A stretch of DNA of 5,773 nucleotides from an uncultured Tolumonas sp. (GTDB lineage Bacteria > Pseudomonadota > Gammaproteobacteria > Enterobacterales > Aeromonadaceae). The notes under the pieces were generated by a model, which was given only the letters and a program-made list of their open reading frames with translations, had not been told where the DNA came from and made no database searches. A program made the position numbers and the translations under genes. The stretch is taken from NCBI GenBank assembly GCA_903931645.1, contig CAIZDF010000569.1:1-5773 (forward strand). Direction: 5' to 3'. Of this stretch, positions 1 to 5,773 are shown piece by piece. The first letter of the stretch is position 1; the number at the start of each line of letters is the position of its first letter.

Positions 1-177
1 AATCTGGCGACCGTTTTAGGCTTTCGGGTATTGGCTGAAGGGGTTGAAACGGAGCAACAACTAGATGTATTACGTACCTTGAACTGTGATTTCTTCCAAG
101 GTTATCTGCGCAACAAGCCATTACCACAACAAGAATTTACCCAATTGCTGGAACAGCTTAAACAAACACAACTGTAA
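1..177 (+). CDS. EAL-domain c-di-GMP phosphodiesterase, C-terminal end (partial, 5' end outside window)
   Basis: Frame 1 is open from the first base and stops at TAA 175-177, giving the last 58 residues of a protein. The fragment carries the last conserved blocks of an EAL domain: LAEGVET at residues 11-17, with the Glu of the EGVE block, and CDFFQGYLRNKPLP at 29-42, with the conserved Gln of the CDxxQGY block and the closing PLP. EAL domains hydrolyse cyclic di-GMP to linear pGpG in the cytoplasm and so lower the signal that favours biofilm over motility. The visible motif residues are intact, so this part gives no sign of a degenerate domain. The EAL signature itself, and any GGDEF, PAS or membrane sensor domain, would lie upstream and cannot be judged. 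The protein ends 16 residues after PLP, so the EAL domain is C-terminal, as is usual. The gene converges on tamB with a 44-base gap, and no functional link to it is visible. Confidence 0.93.
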   Translation, partial: NLATVLGFRVLAEGVETEQQLDVLRTLNCDFFQGYLRNKPLPQQEFTQLLEQLKQTQL

Positions 178-185
178 TTGAAATC

Positions 186-218
186 TGCTATCCGTGCGTT
201 TAAAACGCTCGGATAGCA
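186..218. terminator. Long inverted repeat between convergent genes, probable bidirectional terminator
   Basis: The left arm (186-194, TGCTATCCG) pairs with 210-218 (CGGATAGCA), and an inner arm GCGTTT (196-201) pairs with AAACGC (203-208). The dyad centre is A202, and the only break is the T195/T209 mismatch. It therefore has 15 base pairs in each arm and fills most of the gap between the EAL stop (177) and the tamB stop (222). Placement between two convergent stops suggests a terminator serving both transcripts. The U-tract is weak: leftward transcription gives GATTTCAATT after the stem, and rightward transcription gives TGTCTAAAAC. It may therefore act as a 3'-end stabilising hairpin or a Rho-assisted terminator instead of a strong intrinsic one. 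Confidence 0.6.
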
Positions 219-221
219 TGT

Positions 222-3200
222 CTAAAACTCAAATTTGTAAAACAGATCAACCGCCTGATCCAAGCTGCTCACCGCCTGTAAATACAGCTGAGGCAGCAGG
301 AAATATTTCAATTTCACTTCACTGACGGCACTGTAAACCCCCACACCATATTGCAGTTGTAAATCTTTTAGCAGGTAAGCAGATAAATTCACTTTGGTGT
401 CTGTTCCGCTGCCGCTGGTATCAAACGCCGCATCTTTCAGACCAAAGGTCGATGCCACATCCGACACGACCCCGTTGGTCTGCCCTAGCCCTGCGCCAAT
501 CATCATTGCTGCCATGGCTTCTTCCGTCGAACCATTGGTGGTTGCAGTAGAGCTGCGTCCACGCAACAGGTAAGACAATTTATCGGTGTCGGGTAATTCC
601 GGCTCAGAGAAAACTTGTGCACTGATAGAATTGATCGGCGAGTTAATTTTCACCCCAACCGTGACACTGCTGTCTTCCATCGTCGACGGATCACGAATAG
701 CTTCTGCCATAACGTAAGGCTCCGTCACATCCCCATTAAACATCAGCTTACCGCTACGGATCACCAGATTCTGCCCATAAGCCTTAAAGCGCCCGTTGAC
801 CAGACGAATTTCACCTTGCGTCATCAGGTTCTGCCCTGGTTTCTGGCGAAAACGTAAGCCGCCGCCCAGCGCCGTTTTCAGGCCCATCGCACTGAACTGA
901 ACATCGGAGCCTAAGCTAAGATCAACATTCATAAAAAAAGGAAATGGTGCAGGGCGATCTTGTTGTTGCTGAGGTCGGACGACATGCACATCATCTGATA
1001 GTTCAATGCCATTTTCGGGCAGGCTTTTAATATCAATTCGGGCCCATGGCACAACAATATTGCCATTCAGTGCGGCTTGTTCCGCATCAAATTGTAATTG
1101 CAGATCAGAATCAACTCTGCCGTTACCATAACCGGCAAAAGCCAGTTCCATTTCTTTACCACGTAATGCCAACACACCCGACGGCACGCCACCTGGCCAG
1201 CGAGTATGGCCTGTCAGGGTGGCAGATCCCTTGCCGGCGAGCAGGCTGGCATTCAATTCTGCTTGATCGCCATTAATCATTAATGTGCCATTGATCTGGC
1301 GCAGGCTTAGCATTTCCGTTTCCGTATCAACTTCACCATCTTTCAGCCGGGCCTGACCGTAAAATAATGGCGCATCGAGTGTACCGGCTAGTCGGCCGTC
1401 GATGTCGACTGTGCCTTTGGTACTGTGCAGGGCATCGATCAACGGGGCCACACCATACAACTGCAAATGTGTCAGCTTCACGGTGCCACTGAGTTGTCGT
1501 CGTTTTAACGGATCAGCGACTTGAGCTGTCACGTTAATATTTCCCAGCATTTCAGAGTCGAGCACAAACTTCATTTGCGCTGATTTTGACGTCACATCAA
1601 GTTGCAGCAACAGATCCCGATAGGGTGTGTGGATTTGATCGGTAATCAATTCACCTTGTTGGCTGTGCAAGGTTACCGACAGATCTGGAGAATGAGCGCT
1701 CCATCCTAAAATACCATTGGCTTGTAAAGCGCTCTGCCAGTCTAAAGCATCAGGAAACCAAGGTTTAAGGCGTTGCGTATCAAACTCAGCCAGCGTAAAT
1801 GGGATTTTGCCGCGAGATGCCGACATCATTGAGTCGGCAAAACAAAGTTGCGATGGCGATGAAGTCCAGCAATGCGATTTGAAGCTGAATGAACTATTTC
1901 TCCACTGCAAGGCAACGGGAGAGCGAAGCGTCCACTCGCCCAATAAGCCACCGATGACACCCTCCTTAAATTGCCCTTGCCAGCTATTTTTTTGCCAACC
2001 TCCGGTCAGAAAAACACGACCATTTAGCTGTTTACCACTAGCAGACAGTTTTAGCTGATGTTGCTGCGCATCACCATTCACTGAAAATGCGACATTTTGT
2101 AAACGCGTACCATTAATATTCCAGCGATTGGCGTGTAGCTGTAGTTGCCCAGGCAGACTTTGGTTTAGTGTGGCATGCCCCGTTACTTCAAGATCACGGA
2201 TAAGTTGCCCCGGCATGACCATACGTGCTGCTGCCAGTCGCAACGCTAGGACAGGCGCTTTAGCTGGGCCATTCAGACGAAAATCACCATCGACACCACC
2301 ATCCCATTGTGAATTAATCGCCGATAGTTTTTGAGCGCGCAGTTTACCGGCTAATGACCATTGTTTGTCTAATTTGCCGTTTAGCGTCAAGGTATTCTGG
2401 CCATTTTCAATCGCAATTTGTTGGAATTGCCAATTGCCCTGCTCATCACCACGAATAGCGCCTTGAGTTGTTAACGGAAAACCATTCCATTTACCTTTCA
2501 AATCAATATTCGATAAATTGCCTTGCCAATGATCATCCTGCCAATGCAATTCCTGTTTTAGTCCACCAGAAACACTCGCTTTGGTATCTGGTAGCCAGCG
2601 GTTTACTTCCGGTAATTGCAGCTGCGATTGCCCTTGCCAGTGCAATCCTTTTTGCCAACTTAACTGGCCAGCCACCTGCAGCTGATTCACACCATCGCCG
2701 AGCTGCAACCGCTGCAGCTCCAGTTGTTCTGTTGTACCTCGCAACGCTAACTGCAGACGGGTTGAGGGTAAATCAAGCCATTTGCCATTACTTTCCAGAT
2801 TGAACTGGTAGTTCGTTAATGAACCATGTAAATCAAGTTTGCCTTTTTCTACCGATAATCCAGCTAATGATGCGGGTAATGGCAATTGTAACCAGTCACC
2901 CGTCAGCTCAAAGGGTAAATGATCCGTCAGTGGTTTCAGTTTGCCCTGTAACTGGAGCTTTTCTTTCCCTTCCAGCCCAGCATTAAACGTTAATTGCTGC
3001 AAATCACCTTTTATTGCAAGAGTAAGTACTCGTGCTGCTTCCGGTGATATAACGGGTAAAGCGGCCTGGGCTTTTAAGGTGGCATCCAGCAAATAGTGTT
3101 GAATAAAAGTCATCTGGCCTGATAGTTCGGCGCTACGCTTTTCTTGTTTAACTGCCAGTTTCTGCACTGTAAGTGCAGTACCATCAAAACGAGCCTGCAA

Positions 3201-3911
3201 GCCGATATCTAACTGACCGGTATCAAAATCTTGCTGGTGGTAGCGCCCTTGTTTTAAGTCTAATTGCGCCAAATTAATATCAAATGGCACAAACACTTCC
3301 GGTAATTCTGCGTCTGTCGCTTTAGTTTTTTCAGCTTTAGCTGACGGCTTTGCAGGTACGCTTGGTTTTAACCACACATCGACAGCTTCTGATTGCGATG
3401 GGTTAATAGCAATACGGTGCGCCTGCCATTGCGCCGCAGTCGTTAACTGCTGGAGTTTGACCCTAACCACCGGATCATCATAGGTAAAATCGGATAATTG
3501 CAGTTGATGTAACACAATAGGCAGCGGTGTTGAAATATAGGCATTGGCGGCTACCACTGTTGGTGTTGCCGCAGGCTCAACAACATCCCAACGAGTAACC
3601 GTCAAACCATCGACTTCCAGTGAATTAACCTCAACCTCACCGGCCAGCAAAGAGGCCAATTTCCAACGAGCCTGAACTTGTTTTAGCGAAACGGTGACTT
3701 CTTTGTTTTGCCATTTCAGATCATGAACTTGCCAGCCATCAGCCAAAGAGCCGGAAACTAACTCACCTTTCAGATCCGGTACGATTCGGACTAACTGATT
3801 CCATACCAATTGGCTGCCAAACGCAGAGAAAAGCAGAAAAAATGCAATAGCCACCAAGAAGGCCATCAATAAGACCGAAGACGCAACCCAGCGTCGACTT
3901 CTCAGACTCAT
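222..3911 (-). CDS. tamB: TamB, inner-membrane-anchored translocation and assembly module / AsmA-like lipid transfer protein
   Basis: This encodes 1229 residues, against about 1259 for E. coli TamB (YtfN). Residues 9-31 form one hydrophobic helix after a basic start (RSRR), which is the inner-membrane signal anchor; the rest is periplasmic. Residues 35-180 resemble the AsmA-like N-terminal part. A Lys/Ala/Pro-rich linker follows at about 182-203, where the E. coli protein also has a low-complexity insert. About 205-900 is a long run of amphipathic beta repeats, the lipid-holding groove. About 900-1229 is the TamB (DUF490) domain, with VPWARI (953-958), GRFKAYGQNLVIRSGKL (1039-1055), LSYLLRG (1112-1118) and the ending YKFEF, all close to E. 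coli. Two Cys, 681 and 690, match an E. coli pair with the same spacing. The protein bridges the membranes, docks on TamA, and is known for outer-membrane protein assembly and phospholipid transport. The ATG overlaps the tamA stop as ATGA, and there is only a weak GAG upstream, so translation is probably coupled. Confidence 0.97.
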   Translation of the reverse strand: MSLRSRRWVASSVLLMAFLVAIAFFLLFSAFGSQLVWNQLVRIVPDLKGELVSGSLADGWQVHDLKWQNKEVTVSLKQVQARWKLASLLAGEVEVNSLEVDGLTVTRWDVVEPAATPTVVAANAYISTPLPIVLHQLQLSDFTYDDPVVRVKLQQLTTAAQWQAHRIAINPSQSEAVDVWLKPSVPAKPSAKAEKTKATDAELPEVFVPFDINLAQLDLKQGRYHQQDFDTGQLDIGLQARFDGTALTVQKLAVKQEKRSAELSGQMTFIQHYLLDATLKAQAALPVISPEAARVLTLAIKGDLQQLTFNAGLEGKEKLQLQGKLKPLTDHLPFELTGDWLQLPLPASLAGLSVEKGKLDLHGSLTNYQFNLESNGKWLDLPSTRLQLALRGTTEQLELQRLQLGDGVNQLQVAGQLSWQKGLHWQGQSQLQLPEVNRWLPDTKASVSGGLKQELHWQDDHWQGNLSNIDLKGKWNGFPLTTQGAIRGDEQGNWQFQQIAIENGQNTLTLNGKLDKQWSLAGKLRAQKLSAINSQWDGGVDGDFRLNGPAKAPVLALRLAAARMVMPGQLIRDLEVTGHATLNQSLPGQLQLHANRWNINGTRLQNVAFSVNGDAQQHQLKLSASGKQLNGRVFLTGGWQKNSWQGQFKEGVIGGLLGEWTLRSPVALQWRNSSFSFKSHCWTSSPSQLCFADSMMSASRGKIPFTLAEFDTQRLKPWFPDALDWQSALQANGILGWSAHSPDLSVTLHSQQGELITDQIHTPYRDLLLQLDVTSKSAQMKFVLDSEMLGNINVTAQVADPLKRRQLSGTVKLTHLQLYGVAPLIDALHSTKGTVDIDGRLAGTLDAPLFYGQARLKDGEVDTETEMLSLRQINGTLMINGDQAELNASLLAGKGSATLTGHTRWPGGVPSGVLALRGKEMELAFAGYGNGRVDSDLQLQFDAEQAALNGNIVVPWARIDIKSLPENGIELSDDVHVVRPQQQQDRPAPFPFFMNVDLSLGSDVQFSAMGLKTALGGGLRFRQKPGQNLMTQGEIRLVNGRFKAYGQNLVIRSGKLMFNGDVTEPYVMAEAIRDPSTMEDSSVTVGVKINSPINSISAQVFSEPELPDTDKLSYLLRGRSSTATTNGSTEEAMAAMMIGAGLGQTNGVVSDVASTFGLKDAAFDTSGSGTDTKVNLSAYLLKDLQLQYGVGVYSAVSEVKLKYFLLPQLYLQAVSSLDQAVDLFYKFEF

Positions 3912-5632
3912 AACTCAGGCCCCAATGCAAAATGTAACCGGAATGGCACTTGTTGCTCTGATACACCAAAAGCTAAATCAAATCGCAATTGACCAACAGG
4001 TGTTAACCAACGACCACCGACACCAGTCCCAATTTTCCAAGGATCTTTGTAGTCATTAGTTGCCGTACCCGCATCAACAAAAGTGGCGATTCGCCACTTC
4101 GGTGCAATCTGATAGTTGTATTCCAGACTCCCTGCGCTGACATTCAATGCACCGGAAAGTTTGCCAGAAGAGTCCAGTGGCGAGATACTTTCATAGCCAA
4201 AACCACGAACCGTTTGATCACCGCCTGTAAAAAAGCGCTGTGAGGCTGGAATTTCACTCAGATTTCCCCATAACAACGCACCTTGTTCTGCACGGAAGAT
4301 TAGTCGATGTTTACTGGCATAAGTCCGTAGCCATTTGGTACGACCCCACACCTTCACAAAGCGCGTATCTGAACCCCAGGTAGGATCAGAAAACATCACA
4401 GAGACCGTTTGTTGATCGCCCCAATACGGATCTATCCCGCCCTGACTACGAACTCGGGTAATGGAAGCGCCAGGCATGAATAACAAACTATTGCCAGTAT
4501 CTTCACCTTGTTCATATTTTTCATACGCAGTCTTAAAAAAATAATCTCGTTGCCATTGTCCCAGCAAAGTTGTCCAGTAATGTAATCCCGTCTCAATTTT
4601 CTGCGAGCGAGTATCCGCCTGATCCACATTGGCATAGGTTGTCTGCAGCTGATAATAATCATCAATCGGATTTTTATTGGGAATGCGGTAGCTGAAATCA
4701 ACTGTTTGTGTGGTTTGTGCCACCTTGATCTGTGAGGAAAAACGATGCCCGTCATCATTCGCCCACGGGCGTTCCCAGTTCCACTGTACCCGAGGGCCTT
4801 CATCGGTCGAAAAGCCGATACCTGTTTCCATCTGATTCGGCTTTTTCTTCTCTAAATGCACGATTACTGGGATCACAAAATCGCTGTTATCTGTCATTTG
4901 CGGGTGAACATCGACCACCTGAAAATAGCGGGTTTGTGATAATGCTTGGCTCAGCTCTGCCAATTTCCGCGTATCGTAAAAATCGCCTTGTTTAAAGTGA
5001 AACAACGGCTGGATCACTTTGGTTTGCGGAATACCATCAACGGTAATAGCGCCAAAACGATAGCGGTGGCCGCTGTTGAAAATGATATGAATATCAGCCG
5101 CCCGATCATTGGGATAGAGTTGAACATCAGCTTTTTCCATCTTGGCGTCAAAATAGCCGTGGGTCGCCGCCAGTGTTTTTAACCGACGTTTAATATTTTC
5201 ATATTTACCATGATGCATCGCATCGCCAATACTTAAATCCATCGACGATAAAATTTTCAGGAAATCAGGATCTTTCTGAGCCTCACCTTCTAATTCGACT
5301 TGAAGCTGGCGAATTAACACAGGTTTACCCGCGTCGATTTGTATCTGTAGCCGGTTATTTTTTTCTGCAGGATAAGTGAAATTGATCCGTGGGGAATAAT
5401 AGCCAATCGCTTGCATGGCTTGCCGAACAGCCAGCTCAATTTTCGTTGCCCGACCTTCGGCTTTCTGGCTATCAATGGCGGGTAATGCCGCAAGATAATA
5501 ACGCACATTATCCAGTGATTCGCCTTTAACACCGCGAATATCATAGACAACAGGTTTCGCCTGCGCAGCCGAAATACAGCCCAATAACAGACTGCCAGCC
5601 ATCAGGTAATTTCGGTATTTTTTATATTTCAA
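3908..5632 (-). CDS. tamA: TamA, outer-membrane Omp85-family barrel of the translocation and assembly module
   Basis: From TTG 5632 this gives 574 residues (579 from ATG 5647); E. coli TamA (YtfM) has 577. A signal peptide with basic n-region MKYKKYR and a hydrophobic core ends in AQA at 23-25. Three POTRA domains follow: about 26-112 (IGYYSP at 76-81), 113-186 (GYFDA at 159-163) and 187-263 (RYRFG at 190-194, RYFQVVDV at 235-242). The barrel runs from about 264 to the end and opens with ETGIGFSTDEGPRV. It holds RFFTGGD (466-472) and the Omp85 loop-6 motif VRGF (475-478), and ends in GPEL as in E. coli. TamA sits in the outer membrane and works with TamB in assembling a subset of outer-membrane proteins and autotransporters. 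TTG is preferred because GGAGA lies 4 bases upstream of it, whereas ATG 5647 has GGGA directly against it and would put SGDS before the basic n-region. The gene is first in the operon, ahead of tamB. Confidence 0.96.
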   Translation of the reverse strand: MKYKKYRNYLMAGSLLLGCISAAQAKPVVYDIRGVKGESLDNVRYYLAALPAIDSQKAEGRATKIELAVRQAMQAIGYYSPRINFTYPAEKNNRLQIQIDAGKPVLIRQLQVELEGEAQKDPDFLKILSSMDLSIGDAMHHGKYENIKRRLKTLAATHGYFDAKMEKADVQLYPNDRAADIHIIFNSGHRYRFGAITVDGIPQTKVIQPLFHFKQGDFYDTRKLAELSQALSQTRYFQVVDVHPQMTDNSDFVIPVIVHLEKKKPNQMETGIGFSTDEGPRVQWNWERPWANDDGHRFSSQIKVAQTTQTVDFSYRIPNKNPIDDYYQLQTTYANVDQADTRSQKIETGLHYWTTLLGQWQRDYFFKTAYEKYEQGEDTGNSLLFMPGASITRVRSQGGIDPYWGDQQTVSVMFSDPTWGSDTRFVKVWGRTKWLRTYASKHRLIFRAEQGALLWGNLSEIPASQRFFTGGDQTVRGFGYESISPLDSSGKLSGALNVSAGSLEYNYQIAPKWRIATFVDAGTATNDYKDPWKIGTGVGGRWLTPVGQLRFDLAFGVSEQQVPFRLHFALGPEL

Positions 5633-5636
5633 CGAA

Positions 5637-5641
5637 TCTCC
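5637..5641 (-). promoter_or_regulatory. Ribosome binding site GGAGA supporting a TTG start for tamA
   Basis: On the minus strand, GGAGA (5641-5637) is followed by four bases and then TTG (5632-5630), which opens a typical signal peptide beginning MKYKK. The alternative ATG (5647-5645) lies upstream of this site, so with that start the site would be inside the coding sequence. A TTG start usually means low initiation, which would fit a low-abundance barrel protein; that last point is inference. Confidence 0.55.
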
Positions 5642-5671
5642 ACTCATTCCCGTGCACCATAAGGGTAGATT

Positions 5672-5689
5672 TGTTAATACACTGTAACA
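5672..5689. repeat. Short dyad TGTTA-N8-TAACA upstream of tamA, possible operator
   Basis: TGTTA (5672-5676) and TAACA (5685-5689) are perfect 5-base inverted arms separated by eight bases. They lie about 40 bases upstream of the tamA start and overlap the -10-like TATTAA on the minus strand. The geometry could suit a dimeric regulator, but the half-sites are short and A/T-rich, I recognise no specific regulator consensus, and chance occurrence is quite possible. Confidence 0.2.
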
Positions 5690-5773
5690 CCTTCAATCCT
5701 ATCACAGCACCGCTTCGGATGAGTCAGAAAAACGGTATATGTTTCAACTCTATTACTTGGATTTTATGAAATT

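Larger units (their letters stand above)
5633..5773. other. tamA leader and upstream intergenic region, possibly divergent
   Basis: Upstream of tamA I see no complete gene. On the minus strand there is a fair -35-like TTGAAA (5747-5742), but the hexamer 17 bases on is ACTCAT, a poor -10. A -10-like TATTAA (5679-5674) has no matching -35. On the plus strand, TATATG (5736-5741) also lacks a -35. The tamA promoter must lie here or beyond the right edge. An ATGAAA at 5766 on the plus strand could start a divergent gene. In E. coli the divergent neighbour of tamA is msrA, but two full codons are too few to identify anything. Confidence 0.4.

Noticed and set aside
950..975. Short TTG/CTG run that could be a slippage-prone simple repeat
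   Set aside because: It encodes only four Gln residues (980-983 of TamB) with mixed codons, too short and irregular for phase variation.
1717..2058. Plus-strand open frame of 113 codons antisense to tamB
   Set aside because: It lies wholly inside tamB, the product has no recognisable domain and a scrambled composition, and tamB is plainly the coding frame by similarity. The same applies to the plus-strand frames at 615-857, 1046-1276, 2128-2334 and 2468-2803.
2676..2756. Three CTGCAG hexamers within 81 bases (2676, 2712, 2751)
   Set aside because: They fall in a Leu/Gln-rich beta repeat of TamB, where CTG and CAG codons in antisense recur naturally. There is no regular spacing or longer repeat unit to suggest a site array.
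3763..3969. Minus-strand 68-codon frame spanning the tamA-tamB junction
   Set aside because: It is out of frame with both genes and overlaps conserved ends of each: the TamA GPEL terminus and the TamB membrane anchor. The ATGA overlap leaves no room for a separate gene.
4732..5182. Two overlapping plus-strand frames antisense to tamA (4732-4995 and 4946-5182)
   Set aside because: Both sit inside the well-supported TamA coding frame, have no recognisable motifs and are explained as shadows of it. The minus-strand frames at 4432-4803 and 5314-5550 are out-of-frame shadows of the same gene.
5720..5750. Possible sigma-E promoter for tamA: TGAAACA followed by TCTGA on the minus strand
   Set aside because: The TCTGA matches a sigma-E -10, but only about 11 bases separate it from the TGAAACA element, against about 16 expected, and no GAACTT-like element lies at the right distance.

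Overview
The window is chromosomal gammaproteobacterial DNA carrying a complete tamA-tamB operon on the minus strand. A convergent c-di-GMP phosphodiesterase gene is cut off by the left edge, and a short intergenic region lies at the right edge. Both Tam proteins resemble their E. coli counterparts (formerly YtfM and YtfN) along their whole length and are close to them in size. The base composition looks moderate, a little under half G+C by eye. The gene neighbourhood is not the enterobacterial one. An Aeromonadales-like or Vibrio-like host would fit, but that is inference and the genus cannot be fixed from this window.

Layout from left to right: 1-177 is the last 58 codons of an EAL-domain protein (+). 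The 44-base convergent gap that follows is almost filled by a near-perfect inverted repeat (186-218), probably a shared terminator. Positions 222-3911 hold tamB (-), the very large inner-membrane-anchored AsmA-like protein. Positions 3908-5632, or 5647 if an upstream ATG is used, hold tamA (-), the Omp85-family outer-membrane barrel. The tamA stop and tamB start overlap as ATGA. Positions 5633-5773 are the tamA leader and upstream region, with a small dyad and no convincing sigma-70 promoter; a divergent gene may start at the last few bases.

How the genes work together: TamA (three POTRA domains plus a 16-strand barrel) sits in the outer membrane. TamB is anchored in the inner membrane by one N-terminal helix, spans the periplasm as a long beta structure and docks on TamA by its C-terminal domain. 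The pair is known for helping a subset of outer-membrane proteins and autotransporters to assemble. TamB, with YhdP and YdbH, is also known for phospholipid transport between the membranes. The EAL protein is on the other strand and nothing here links it to the Tam system.

I found no mobile element, CRISPR array, tRNA or rRNA, and nothing that amounts to a new system. The points most worth checking are the tamA start codon (TTG with a good ribosome binding site against ATG with a poor one), a lipobox-like motif in the TamA signal peptide, the long palindrome between the convergent genes, and a repeated Trp-Gln motif in TamB.
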